Positions 43,642 to 54,837 are shown, counted from the first letter of the stretch. The stretch is DNA of 64,000 nt from Notamacropus eugenii (GCF_028372415.1 NC_092875.1:192240372-192304371); one strand, 5' to 3'. Numbers and translations: made by a program. The notes: a model not told the origin generated them from the sequence alone.

Positions 43642-43979
43642 TTGTCAGACACATCCAATATACATATTTGGTTTAATAGATTATGCTTACTTTTTGCAAG
43701 AGTGCTTGTATTTGGGTGGGCAAAAGTTCATAGTACCACACACTTAGTGCTGAAAGGGACGTTGGAAATCATCTAGTCAAGAGTCATAGAATTATAGATT
43801 CAGAGAATTACAAGGGAGCTCAACAGACTGTCTAGTGCCTCTCACACATGAGAAGAATCCTCACAACAGCAATATTGACATGTGGTCATTCAGTCTCTGT
43901 TGCAGTTTGAAACTTTAAATTTATCTCTATTGAATTTCATCTTATGTTTAGTACTATATTTAGTAATATTTTGCCCATG

Positions 43980-44700
43980 GCAGCTAGGTAGTACAGTGGT
44001 GTATTGCCAAGGTAATATTCACAACACCTATGGTGACTATAAATATGCTGGCATAGTTCTGAATCTCAAAGTATAACAAGCTCTCCATATAGAAGGCAGA
44101 AGAAAAACATTTATTCAGACACCAGAAAGCCAAATCCATCATAGTAACCAAGAAGTCAATGCACATTATCACTGCAGAGGACAAAGCCATTCCCAAGCCT
44201 TCCCCCTCTTCCCCCCAGGGCCTTCCCACAAGTACACTCTCACAAGACTAGCTGTGCCTTCCTACCTGCATCCTCTCTCCTCTACCCTAATCACTCTCAC
44301 CAACTAACTCCCAGTTCTGCTCCACCCTTCCTATTCCACCCATTCAGCAAGTTCCTCCCACCGCGTGTGACTTAGGCTTCCATGTGATTTAAGTAGGTCA
44401 CATGGGTCTATTAATGAATGGGAAAGATCTTCCCATTTAAATTACCATTACAAGTAGATAAGAGTGCTGGGCTTGAAATCAGGAAGACTCTTCTCCCTGA
44501 GTTCAAATCTGGCCTCAGGCACTTACTAGCTGTGTGACCCTGGACCAGTTACTTACCCATGTTTGCCTCAGTAAAATGAGCTGGAGAAGGGAATGGTAAA
44601 CCACTTCAGTACATTTGCCAAGAAAACGCCAAATAAGGTCTCAAAAAAGTTGGTTCATCTCAAAAAGCTGGTTCAACTCAAAAATGACTGAACAACTCAA
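43980..44700 (+). mobile_element. tRNA-headed marsupial SINE split by a solo LTR
   Basis: The left scrap 'ggcagctaggtagtacagtgg' (43980-43999) is the SINE head. After the LTR it resumes 'agtagataagagtgctgggc', through 'gagttcaaatctggcctcaggc' and 'tgtgtgaccctggacc' to 'aaaaatgactgaac'. Taking out the LTR restores a continuous head. Confidence 0.85.
44000..44452 (-). mobile_element. Solo LTR (antisense) inside a SINE
   Basis: The 453-bp block begins TG and ends CA, between AGTGG (43995-43999) and AGTAG (44453-44457), an imperfect 5-bp duplication. A reverse AATAAA lies at 44110-44115. The right end ('gggaaagatcttccc...attaccattaca') resembles the right end of the LTR at 3194-3755. No internal region is present. 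Confidence 0.7.
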
Positions 44701-45614
44701 CTAGCTTGTTAAGATTCTCTTGGATTTTGATTATCAACCAGTGTATTATCTATCCTTTCCAACTTGGTGTCATTTATAAATTTTATGAGTATGCCATCTA
44801 TGCCTTTTTTCCAACTAGTTGACAAAAATGTTAAACAACACAGAGTGAAGCAGAGAGAATTGAGCAATTCCACTACAGACTTTCTACTGTGTTTACACTA
44901 AACTATTAAATATTAATTTTGGATTATGGCCATCCAAAAAATTCTGAACTCATTTGACTATACTATCTGTTCTAGGCCTCTCCTTTCCCACAAGCATAAC
45001 ATGAGATACTTGATCAAAATCTCCACTAATATCTAGGTGAATTATATCCAAAGCATTCTCATCATGTGATAGCTTAGTAATCTTGTCAAAAAAAAAAAGA
45101 AGGAAATGAGTCTGGCATGACCTGTTGTTCTTGAAGCTATGTTGGCTGTTTATAATTCATGTTTTCCTTACAATGTTGCCAAACATCTCTTTAATAACCC
45201 TTCTCTGAGGAATCAAGGTCAAGCTCTTGTCCTACAATTTGCAAACTCTATTTTCTTCCCTTTTTTAATTTAATTTAATTTAAATTGGAACTATTCCCCT
45301 TCTCTAATCTTCTAGCATCTCTTCCATTTTCCATAATCTTTCATATATTACTGAAAGTGGCTCATCAGTTACAACTGCCAAGATATTGTTATTGTTTTTC
45401 CCAGCCCAAGGAGGGAAGTCACCTAGTTCAGGTGATTTGATTTCATTAAAGGCTGTTTGATGTCTTCTTACTACCTTATTTCTCCTTGAGTATCCACCTC
45501 CTGTTAATTAATCTGTTTTGTCATTCCTAATGTAAAAGTCATTCTCTTCGTGTATAGAAAACAGAAATAAAAGAAAGGATTGAATGGCTCCAACTTCTTT
45601 CTGTCGTGTATTGT

Positions 45615-45952
45615 CATCCTTCCACTTGGGCAGTTAGGTGGTGTGATGGATAGAGCACCAGCACAAGAGTCAGGAGGACCTGAGTTCAAATCTCACCTCA
45701 GAGGCTTGACACTCATTAGCTGTGTGACCTTGGGCAAATCACTTAACCCCAATTTGCCTCATCCTGGGTCATCTCTAGTCATCCTGATGAATATCTGGAT
45801 TCAGATAGCTCTGGAGGAGAAGTGAGGCTGGTGACCTGCACAGCCCTCCCTCACTCAAAACAAAGTCAAGTGCAAGTCATGTCATCATTTCTCTGATGGC
45901 ATGGTCTTCTTCATCAATGAAGGATGAACACACATACATCATCATTCCACCT
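45615..45952 (+). mobile_element. Composite SINE: tRNA-type head plus LINE-like 3' tail, with duplication
   Basis: 45628-45939 starts 'gggcagttaggtggtgtgatggatagagcacc' and has the usual core to 'cttaaccccaatttgcctc'. It then switches to 'ggtcatctctagtcatcctgatgaatatctgg ... aagtgaggctggtgacctg' and ends 'gtcttcttcatcaatgaagg'. Flanks CATCCTTCCACTT and CATCATTCCACCT form a 13-bp duplication with two mismatches. Confidence 0.88.
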
Positions 45953-46129
45953 ACTAAAGATCTTAGTTCTTATTTGATCCTCCTTTTTCTCCCAATATAG
46001 CTAAAAACATTAGCAAAAGCCCTTTTTTTGTTATTCTCAGCTTTCCTTGACAGCCTTGATTCATTCTGAACTTTACTATTTCTGATTTTATTTCTCAGAA
46101 TGGACAACCCCCTCATTTTAAAAATAAAG

Positions 46130-46250
46130 AGATGAGGCCTAGAGAAATTAAATGATTGAAGGACACCCAGATAGTCAGGGGCAATACCAGAATGTGAATC
46201 CATGTCCTACAACTTCAGCATTTTTACTGTACCTTATTCCCTTAGGGGTG
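46130..46250 (-). mobile_element. MIR-like fragment (antisense)
   Basis: 'aagagatgaggcctagagaaattaaatgattgaaggacacccagatag ... gtgaatccatgtcc' is the antisense MIR/MIR3 end. Confidence 0.55.
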
Positions 46251-46259
46251 AAGAGTTGG

Positions 46260-46490
46260 CGAGTACTGATAATTATGCAAAGAAAAAATAAAATAAAAAA
46301 GAATAGCAATAAAATTTTAAATACATATGATAGGACAGAAGGAAAGCCAAAAGATGAGATGGACAAGGACTTTTGTTTTTATCATGTTAAATTAATATAC
46401 ATTTAAAAACCCTATGCAATAGTAGCTCAGTTTCAAGGTTTATCTTGGTTAGCTTTTATTAAGTTCATTATGAAAAATAAATTTTTACTA
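46260..46490 (+). mobile_element. Unclassified repeat, copy 2
   Basis: 'gacagaaggaaagccaaaagatgagatgg' ... 'catgttaaattaatatacatttaaaaacc' ... 'ctcagtttcaaggtttatcttgg' aligns with 17780-17960 in the same orientation. Family not recognised. Confidence 0.5.
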
Positions 46491-46634
46491 AGTGAAAGCA
46501 GTTGTTCTAAGTCAAAACCCACATGAAGGTTTTGTTTTAGTTTTTTTAAAGAGCACCTGCACATAGTAGCTACTTGTAAGAGTGTGGAACAACAACCTTG
46601 AGATTTCTCCTCGATCCCAACAAATAACAAAGAT

Positions 46635-46935
46635 GACAAAAAATAAGAATAATCATTGTTGGAAGGATTTTTGAAAGATAGATTTGTTAATGCATATTTT
46701 GGTCAAACTGTGAATTAGCACAACCATTTTGAAAAGCAGTTTGGACTTATACAAATAAAGTGGCTACCTATAGCATTTGCCCCAGAAATTTCATTGCTGG
46801 GCATCTATCCCAATGGAGGTCATAGATAAAAAGAAAGGAACCATATAATCCCAAATAGTTATAGCAGCAGTTTTTGAGATAGAAAGAACTGAAAGCAAAA
46901 TAGACACTCACCAATTGGGGAATGACAAAATAAAA
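46635..46935 (+). mobile_element. L1 3' region fragment (sense)
   Basis: 'cattgttggaaggatttttg', 'accattttgaaaagcagtttgg', 'attgctgggcatctatccc', 'caccaattggggaatgac' run in L1 3' order. A SINE follows at once, so it may be the site of insertion. Confidence 0.75.
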
Positions 46936-46947
46936 TGTATTACATAA

Positions 46948-47165
46948 GCAGCTAGGAGGTGCAGAGGGTAGAACATTGTTGTCGGGAAAATCTAAGTTCA
47001 AATCTGGCCTCAGACAATCATTTGTTTTGTGACTCACTGAGCAAATCACTTAAGCGCTGTCTCAGTTTTGTCATCTATACAATGGGCATAATATTAATAC
47101 CTGTCTCTCAAGGTTATTGTGAGAATCAAATGAGATTCTATTTGTAAAGCAAATGGCAAGCAACA
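46948..47165 (+). mobile_element. Ther1/MIR-type SINE
   Basis: 'aagcagctaggaggtgcagagggtagaac', 'aagttcaaatctggcctcagac', 'gagcaaatcacttaagc', 'tgtctctcaaggttattgtgagaatcaaatgag'. Confidence 0.8.
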
Positions 47166-47489
47166 AATTGAAAAATGAAGATAGGGTATGTCAAATTTTA
47201 TATAATAAGCTATATTCTCAATCACTGACTGTGCTGTTATCACAAATCAAACATTAATTTTGTGGTCCCTAAAATAATGTAATAGGAAGTAAAATTGGCA
47301 TTTTCAAAAAAGGTAAAGGTGGGAATTTTAGCTGAACTAGACCAAATGTATACAGAGGACATTCTTACTAGAGGTGATACAATTTTGAGTGTCTTACGGA
47401 GGTCAATTCTCAAGAGATCTGAAAAATAAAAGTATATAAAAATGAAGAAAATAATGAACCTCATTTTTAGTTTTTTGGTTTTATTCTCT

Positions 47490-47777
47490 TTTAAAATGTC
47501 TTATTATTTTGTTTTTACATCATAATAATTTCTGTATATAACTTCCCCCTTCCCAAAGTGAATCTTTCCTTATATCAAAGAGAAAAATTCTAAGAAAAAA
47601 TGGAGAATGACTGGCAAAGCATGTGATATTTTGCCTCTCTGCCAAAGTGGTTTTCATTACCTACTCTCTAGAAGTAAGACTGACTATTACATTCACTCCA
47701 AGTTTTCCTCTTTTTAGTGTTCTTTTCATATACATTATTATAGTCATAGTATATATTATTCTAATTCTGCTTATTTT
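47490..47777 (-). mobile_element. L1 3' region, left half (antisense), host of the HAL1-type insertion
   Basis: 'cattattatagtcatagtatatattattctaattctgcttatttt' matches the antisense L1 3' region and is continued at 50593 by 'tctaattctgcttattttactctatcag' and 'ttccatgcttctctcag'. The shared 18 bp is the duplication made by the insertion. Confidence 0.75.
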
Positions 47778-48615
47778 TTTAAATTAATTAATTTATTTAA
47801 CTTTTAACATTCATTTTCACAAAATTTTGGGTTCCAAATTTTCTCCCCATTTGTCCCCTCCCCCCTCAAAACACTGAGCATTCTAATTGCCCCTATCACC
47901 AATCTGCCCTCTCTTCTATCATCCCTCCCTTCCCTTGTCCCCATCTTCTCTTTTGTCCTGTAGGGTCAGGTAACTTTCTATACCCCGTTACCTGTATTTC
48001 TTATTTCCTAGTTGTATGCAAGAACAATACTCAACAGTTGTTCCTAAAACTTTGAAAGATTTCCAACTTCTCTTCATCCCTCCCTCCCCACCCGTTCCCT
48101 TTGGAAGGCAGGCAATTCAATATAGGCCGTATCTGTGTAGTTTTGCAAATGACTTCCATAATAGTCATGTTGTGTAAGACTAACTATATTTCCCTCCATC
48201 CTATCCTGCCCCCTATTGCTTCTATTCTCTCTTTTGATCCTGTTCCTCCCCAGGAGTGTTGACTTCAAATTGCTCCCTCCTCCCATTGCCCTCCTTTCCC
48301 TTATCCCCCCCCCCACCCTGCTTATCCCCTTATCCCCCACTTTCCTGTATTGTAAGATAGCTTTTCATACCAAAATGAGTGTGAATTTTATTCCTTCCTT
48401 TAGTAGAATGTGATGAGAGTAAACTTCATGTTTTTCTCTCACCTCCCCTTTTTTCCCCTCCACTAAAAAGTCTTTTGCCTCCCTCTTTTATGAGAGATAA
48501 TTTGCCCCATTCCATTTCTCCCTTTCTCCTCCCAATATATTTCTCTCTCACTGCTTAATTTCATTTTTTTAAGATATGATCCCATCCTATTCCATTCACT
48601 CTGTGCTCTCTGTCT

Positions 48616-48624
48616 CTGTGTGTG

Positions 48625-48682
<58 letters not shown>
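48616..48682. repeat. (TG)n microsatellite
   Basis: About 67 bp of near-perfect TG units inside the HAL1-type 3' region. Confidence 0.97.
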
Positions 48683-48686
<4 letters not shown>

Positions 48687-48837
48687 CCCACCAACCACCC
48701 AGATACTGAAAAGTTTCAAGAGTTACAAATATTGTCTTTCCATGTAGGAATGTAAACAGTTCAACTTTACTAAGTCCCTTATGACTTCTCTTTGCTGTTT
48801 ACCTTTTCATGCTTCTCTTCATTCTTGTATTTGAAAG

Positions 48838-49743
48838 TCAAATTTTCTTTTCAGCTCTGGTCTTCATCAAGAATGCTTGAAAGTCCTCTATTTCATTGAA
48901 ATACCATTTTTCCCCCTGAAGTATTATACTCAGTTTTGCTAGGTAGGTGATTCTTGGTTTTAGTCCTAGTTCGTTTGACTTCTGGACTATCATATTCCAA
49001 GACCTTCAATCCCTTAATGTAGAAGCTGCTAGATCTTGTGTTATCCTGATTGTATTTCCATAATACTTGAATTGTTTCTTTCTAGCTGCTTGCAATATTT
49101 TCTCCTTGACCAGGGAACTCTGGAATTTGGCCACAATGTTCCTAAGAGTTTCTCTTTTTGGATCTCTTTCAGGCAGTGATCTGTGGATTCCTTGAATACT
49201 TATTTTGCCCTCTGGTTCTAGAATCTCAGGGCAGTTTTCCTTGATAATTTCATGAAAGATGATGTCTAGGCTCTTTTTTTGATCATGGCTTTCAGGTAGT
49301 CCAATAATTTTTAAATTGTCTCTCCTGGATCTATTTTCCAGGTCAGTTGTTTTTCCAATGAGATATTTCACATTATCTTCCATTTTTTCATTCTTTTAGT
49401 TTTGTTTTGTGATTTCTTGGTTTCTCACAAAGTCATTAGCCTCCATCTGTTCCATTCTAATTTTGAAAGAACTATTTTCTTCAGTGAGTTTTTGAACCTC
49501 CTTTTCCATTTGACTAATTCTGCTTTTGAAAGCATTCTTCTCCTCCTTGGCTTTTTGAAGCTCTTTTGCCAGTTGAGTTAGCCTATTTTTCAAGGTGTTA
49601 TTTTCTTCAGCATTTTTTTGGGTCTCCTTTAGCAAGCTGTTGATCTGCTTTTTATGCTTTTCTTGCATCTCTCTCATTTCTCTTCCCAGTTTTTCCTCCA
49701 CCTCTCTAACTTGATTTTCAAAATCCTTTTTGAGCTCTTCCAT
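48838..49743 (-). pseudogene. L1/HAL1 ORF1 (RNA-binding chaperone), two in-frame stops
   Basis: ORF1p of L1 is a trimeric RNA-binding chaperone that coats element RNA in the cytoplasm. From the ATG at 49743 the frame stays open in register for 302 codons to TGA at 48838-48840. Only a TAA at 49396-49398 and a TGA at 49006-49008 interrupt it. Residues 1-115 are a heptad-rich coiled coil (blocks such as EEKNAFKSRISQMEKEVQK). Next comes the RRM-like domain, opened by LENRSRRDNLKIIGLPES and containing EKILQAARKKQFKYYG. After the second stop, the C-terminal domain remains (GLKPRITYLAKLSIILQGEK). The true N-terminus probably starts upstream near 49920, where a further frameshift and a TAG occur. Not translatable as a whole. 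Confidence 0.9.
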
Positions 49744-50592
49744 GTCCTGAGCCCACTGAATATTTATTTTGCCTGTTTGGGATACAGAAGCCTTGATTTC
49801 TGTGTCTTTCCCTAATGGTAAGCATTTTTCTTCTTCATCAAAAAGGAAGGGAGGAGATATCTATTCACCAAGAAAGTAACCTCCTATGGTCTTATTTTTT
49901 CCCTTTTCTGGGCATTTTTCCAGCCAGTGACTTGACTTCTGAGCTTCCTCTTCACACCCGCCTTGCCTCCAGATCCTCCCAGTCAGAGCTTGAGGTCTGA
50001 GATTCAAATGCTGCTTCCCAGTCTCAGGGCTTTGGGCGGAGGTAGGGCTACTGTTCAGTGTGAGATTAAGTTCAGCTGCTCAGGTGGGGGCAGGGCCACC
50101 TCATGGGGCTCAGTTGCCTCAGGGGGTTTATGTGAAGACCCTTCAACAATGGATCTGAGCTCCTGCCTGCTTTGGGAGCCCTTGTCTGCTGCTGCCTCTG
50201 CTGCTGCCTCCCGAGGGGCCCTGAATTATGGGGACACCCCACTCCCCTCTCAGCCACCCAAAAAGACTCTCTTGCTGACCTTTGCACCTGTGGATGGAGG
50301 GACCTGCACGGCTGCTGGAGATTCTCTCCCTGAAGCCTGCTGGGATCTGCTCCTCTTGGTGCCGCGGCCAAGGCAGGGCTGGGCTATGCTCCAGGTCTGG
50401 TGTGTGAGGGACCTTTTGGGTCAGTTTTTCAGGTCTCTCTGGAACAGTAATCTCCTCCACTCCATTGTTCTGTGGCTTCTGCTGCTCCAGAATTTGTTGG
50501 GAGTTCTTCTTTACAGGTAATTTATGGGCTGTGGGTTTGGAGCTAGCATATGTGTGTCTTTCTGCTTTACCATCTTGGCTCCTCCCTCCCAA

Positions 50593-50860
50593 TCTAATTC
50601 TGCTTATTTTACTCTATCAGTTTATACAACTCTTTTCCATGCTTCTCTCAGTTCTTCATATTTTCTATTTCTTCTTGCACAATAATAGTTTGTTATATTA
50701 ATACACAACTTTGTTCAGTCCTTCCAGAATTCATAGGTACCCAATTTATTTCCAGTTCTATGCTACATAGATTTTTACTGTTACTTAAAATGTACTCAGG
50801 AGAATTCCTATAACATATATCTACTTTCGTATCTTGTAAAATCTTTATGAGAATATTCTG
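50593..50860 (-). mobile_element. L1 3' region, right half (antisense)
   Basis: 'cagtttatacaactcttttccatgcttctctcag' ... 'gcacaataatagtttgttatattaatac' ... 'cccaatttatttccagttctatgctac' continue the antisense L1 of 47490-47777. Confidence 0.75.
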
Positions 50861-50869
50861 TGTATAAAT

Positions 50870-52290
50870 TAAGAGTATCTTTGATGATGGTTGGAGGACA
50901 AACTACACAGGCATTTGCAGATGATAGTAAATAGGATACATTTTTATAGTTACACAGTTGACTAAAAGGAAGATGAGATTTCCACCGTGTTTATTTTTTG
51001 TTGACTGTAAAACACATTTCATTCAGGAGAACACTTATAGTCATATTCGTACCATTTTGGTTCCACTCTGGTCAGCATCCCTATATCCTACTTGTACTTT
51101 GGACTCTGCCTACAGAATGTTAAGCTCCTGATAGGCTAGTTTTCATCTTATTTTGCCTGGAACTAGGTCTCCCTAATTGTTTTTAAGCTTCTTCAGAATT
51201 TTTCATTGGTAATATGTTGAAGCCTACTCTTTTCAATTGTTATTCCAGGAGTTATTAAGTGGAAGTTTCAAAGAGACAAATTTGATCTTAATATCAGGAA
51301 AATGAGGCAGGAAAATGTCAACATTTCTATATAACCCAAGCAATATTTCTTAATAACTAGACATTTCCAAAGGGAGATAAGTGCCAGAAGACATAGCTGG
51401 TTTGCTAGCATTGGATGTCTTCAATCACAGGGTAGATAAGCAATTGTTGGTTTGTTATAGTTGAGATTACTTATTAGGTATGAATTGAAAAAGATGGCTG
51501 CTGGTGCTGCAAGTTGGATTTCCTGTGGAGGACTTATATGATGACTTGGACAAATGTCATATGGAATTTGAGGACATGGATGGGTTGTGAGTTGCCTTGT
51601 TTAAGAAGCAACTCCACATGAATGAAATTACAGAACCATTCAAATCAGTCCTTGAATTCTAGTCAATACTTAATTTCAATGAATTAAATTCTTAGAAAGA
51701 ACATCAACTTTCATTAGTCAAACTTGTACAGATCATAAAAAAAATCTTTAAGAGGGAATTTTTACTTCTTGGTTGAGTTGCTATTTCTGGATATTGTTGA
51801 CCACTGTCATTGAGGTTGTCCCTGCTAATCCATGTGTTTGACTAGAGGTAGTGGTGAAAAGAACTACAAAAGAGTGACAGAATGGCCTTTGCCATCTTAC
51901 CATACTTAATCTCACTGTCAACAATTTTGCCAGATCCTGAAGACAATGAAGAACCAGCTATCATCTTATAATTGAATACGTTATGATTTTTTTTTACCAT
52001 TTCTGATAAATGAATCACTGTTGGACACCATCACTTACAAGAGTAATATCCATTCATTGCTTAGCTAAAACTTTACCTGCTAATACATTTATGGTTTTTT
52101 CTGTAATTATTTCACATGAGAGCGACCCATTATGGTCCCTTCAATTGCCCTTTGAGAAAAGAGATTTGTTTGCCCAGTGTAGCAAATGAGTGTGATATAA
52201 TGATCTTTTTTCAGTTCTTTTCTACAAAGCAATCCACCTTTGATTAAATTTAGTGTGACACATTAGGCTTCAGATAAACTGACACTTTCT
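50870..52290. other. Unannotated stretch
   Basis: About 1.4 kb without a secure repeat call. Parts (51480-51660) look like degraded transposon sequence but match nothing I can name. Confidence 0.35.
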
Positions 52291-52299
52291 CCCAGGTCA

Positions 52300-52610
52300 G
52301 AATAGTTTCTAAGTTGTGATGAACTGGCACTGTATTAGATCACAATAGGAAGGGATAAATTTGGAACAAGTTTCTAGGAAGGGACCAATGAGGTTGACAG
52401 TGTTTCCCCTTCCAGTATCTAGGGGGTTTATGCCTTCACAAGGGAAGGTGGTTTTTCACGGCCCTAAAAGTTGTATGTGTGTATGTGATTGTGTATGTAT
52501 ATCCTTTCAAACTCCTTTTGGACTGATTAGTCACAGTCAAACACACTGTACCTGGACTCTCCTACATTGTGACGTCATTGATTGTCTTTGAGCAGAAAGG
52601 ATGAACAACA
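52300..52610 (+). mobile_element. RTE-type 3' end or related SINE (sense)
   Basis: 'ggactctcctacattgtgacgtcattgattgtctttgagcagaaaggatgaacaac' resembles the sense version of the tail at 35450-35510. The 5' limit is a guess, and a TG-rich patch lies at 52470-52500. Confidence 0.5.
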
Positions 52611-52854
52611 TGTATATGTATATAACACATGCTTATGTATGTACACAATGCAGTATACATACTTAGCAGGAAATGAAACCAAAGTCTGCTCATCCTTTGG
52701 AGCAAACTTTTTGAATGACTTTGGATTTACTCTATGGCCTTATTATATGTAACAGGAAATAATAAGTATCTTGAATCCTGAATTTAGCCTTCCTTTAAAA
52801 AAGAAGCCAGAAATGGCTTAAAATTTCTTTCATTCTTTCACTTGTCATTCAACA

Positions 52855-53060
52855 ATAATTAATGAGCTCCCAGGGTCCATCTCCAGTCATCTTGATCTAT
52901 ATCTTGCCCCTGGACCCAGATGTCTCTGGAGGAGAGAGTGAGGCTGGTGACTTTGCACAGCCCTGGCTCACTTAAATCCAATTCACTTGCAAGTCATGTC
53001 ATCACCTTCCTGATTTCATGGTCCTCTTTGAGAAGGAAGGACAAACAACAGCTGTATATA
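52855..53060 (+). mobile_element. SINE 3' half with LINE-like tail (sense)
   Basis: 'ccagggtccatctccagtcatcttgatc' ... 'ctctggaggagagagtgaggctggtgac' ... 'catggtcctctttgagaaggaagg' matches the second half of the composite SINE at 45628-45939. The tRNA-type head is missing. Confidence 0.85.
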
Positions 53061-53284
53061 TGTTGTATGCAAATTATATGAATACATAAATGTATTTCCA
53101 CTGTATGTATAAATATGTTTTTATATATTTCTGTATAATTTAATAAAATATATTTTATTACACTTTTCAGGTAAAAATGGACTTGTGGGTCATGGAGGCT
53201 GTGTCTGTACATAGAAAGCAAGATGAAGAATCAGAGCAAATAGTTGAAAAATACAGTCCCCAAGTCACTTTCGCCTCAAATATT

Positions 53285-53400
53285 CAACCATTCGAACATA
53301 GAATCAAAGATTTAGAATTAGAGGAGACCTAGTCCAACTCTCTCATTTTACATATAAGAAATTGAAGCCCAGAAACAAACATTTTCTTATGTTTGGATGA
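53285..53400 (-). mobile_element. MIR3-like SINE fragment (antisense)
   Basis: 'atagaatcaaagatttagaattagaggagacctagtccaactctctcattttacatataagaaattgaagccc' follows the antisense MIR3-like repeat. Confidence 0.7.
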
Positions 53401-53739
53401 CTGAAACCATTCCCTGAGACCTTCTCCTGGTTATGAATGTGTGGGCTCAGACCTCAGTTGGGGGATGTGCAGATTTATCACCCTAATCTTATAATTTGGA
53501 TAACAAGACCTAGTAGACATGTCCCCCAGGAAAGGGGGATATTGCCAAGTACAGATAAATGATTGAAAAAGATTTTTTTAGATGAAATACAATTAGGGTA
53601 ACCAAACATTAAAAAAATGCCATTTGCAAGGGTGCAGAAAGAAAGGTGGGAAAAGATTGTTCAATGGACTTTATTATTTAATCATTTCTTAGATACATCT
53701 TCATGCCTTTCTATTAAAAAAAGGTTAAATAAATACAAG

Positions 53740-53960
53740 CAAATAATAACTATTGACAACTAAATCTGATTTTAAGGTTTTCAAAGGACTTTCCGTACAT
53801 CTTATTAGCTACTCACAACGACCCTGTGAGGTAAGTTCTATGATTATTCCTTTTTATAGATGAAGAAACAGAGGCTTATATAAGTTCTGGGCAGATTGAC
53901 TTGCTTAAGATCATACTATTAAGCATATGCAATTAAACATTACCATCAGAGAAACACAAT
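53740..53960 (-). mobile_element. MIR fragment (antisense)
   Basis: 'tgattttaaggttttcaaaggactttcc' ... 'tcacaacgaccctgtgaggtaag' ... 'atagatgaagaaacagaggc'. Clear antisense MIR. Confidence 0.8.
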
Positions 53961-54091
53961 ACTGATTTTTGACTTTCCCAATTTAAGATATACCCTAAAA
54001 GCAGACTTGAGATATGGAGATTTTTGCTGCTGGCATTTTCTATTTTAGAAAATAAGTACAAGAACCAAACATATTAAGTTTCTATATCCAA

Positions 54092-54118
54092 AGAGAGGGA
54101 GAGAGGGAGAGAGAGAGA
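54092..54118. repeat. (GA)n short tract
   Basis: gagagagggagagagggag-type run. Confidence 0.85.
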
Positions 54119-54179
54119 GTTAGGAATCACTGGCAGCAGAGCAATTACCAAAAAAGGGAGCCAATAGCGAATGCAACAA

Positions 54180-54560
54180 GGGTTTCATTGTCAGCTGGAG
54201 GGTTTGGCTAAAAGTAAATTTAATACTCATTAAAAAATGAACATTGCATTTAATGCCCCTTCAGAGGCTGGCAAATTGCAGCGAGCACGAAAGCATTTCA
54301 GAAGCCAGCCCCATTGCTATAAGCTTGATGTCCCTTTGCAAACCAATCCTTCCAATTCAGTGAAGTTCCATCGCAGAAAAGTTCAGTCCCTCTGGTAACA
54401 TTCCCATCTCACAGACCTGGCCCCATTCAAGAGAGCCAAGGGCACAGTCAGGAGCTGAGGAGTGAGCAGACTTTCATCCCCAGTAAACATCAGCCCCTTC
54501 AGTTCATAAAGTATGGCCACAAAGAGGAAGGTTTCAGGTTTGCACCTGCCTCAGAAAGGG
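54180..54560. other. Unique, repeat-free patch (candidate conserved non-coding element)
   Basis: About 380 bp of balanced composition, free of transposons and microsatellites, set between a GA tract and AT-rich DNA. Core text such as 'tgcatttaatgccccttcag' and 'cagcgagcacgaaagc' shows no coding frame. Conservation cannot be judged from one sequence. Confidence 0.35.
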
Positions 54561-54837
54561 GTCATTAAAAACAAACTTCTGTCAAGGCATCTTTTGTCAT
54601 TTTTCTCCACTTTTTTTTCCTCCTAAACCACAATCTGCAACAATTCCTTAGAACAAGGATTCTTTTATTTAAATTTGATTTTTTAAAAATAAATCTACTT
54701 ATTTTTACAAGCATGTATAATTTATGTCCCAAATACCCCTCCCACATAGAGAATATTTTTAAAATAAAAAGAAGAAACAAATTCAAAACCTAAAACAAAT
54801 AACCTAAAACATATATATTCAGGAAAACAAGATTCTG

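Larger units (their letters stand above)
43780..46130 (-). mobile_element. CR1/L3 LINE (antisense), hosting two SINEs and an LTR
   Basis: The element's own parts are 43780-43979, 44698-45627 and about 45953-46130. Around 44700-44800 the minus strand reads KFINDTKLERIDNTLVDNQ, a fossil of the RT catalytic FADDTKL region with the first Asp changed. The 'ccaatatagctaaaaacatt' block near 45995 also occurs in the 13395-15130 copy ('ccaatatagctaaagaatcc'), in the same relative position. SINE and LTR insertions explain the gaps. Confidence 0.7.
47778..50592 (-). mobile_element. Full-length HAL1-type element (L1 with ORF1 only), antisense
   Basis: The 2,815-bp insertion is flanked by a perfect 18-bp TCTAATTCTGCTTATTTT (47760-47777 and 50593-50610). 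On the minus strand it starts GGGAGGGAGGAGCCAAGATG, the usual first bases of an L1 5' end, then a GC-rich leader (49950-50592). ORF1 follows (48838-about 49920), then about 1.06 kb of non-coding sequence with a (TG)n tract, ending in an A-rich tail. No ORF2 is present, and 5' and 3' ends are both intact. This matches 'half-L1' (HAL1) elements, which rely on L1 ORF2p in trans. A simple ORF2 deletion of an ordinary L1 is the alternative. Confidence 0.85.

Noticed and set aside
43374..43776. Tyr/Ile-rich ORFs of 94-108 codons on both strands
   Set aside because: They are produced by the (AT)n tract within L1-derived sequence.
49963..50520. 185-codon plus-strand ORF, the longest in the window
   Set aside because: It lies antisense to the GC-rich 5' leader of the HAL1-type element. 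GC-rich DNA gives long chance ORFs, and there is no domain.
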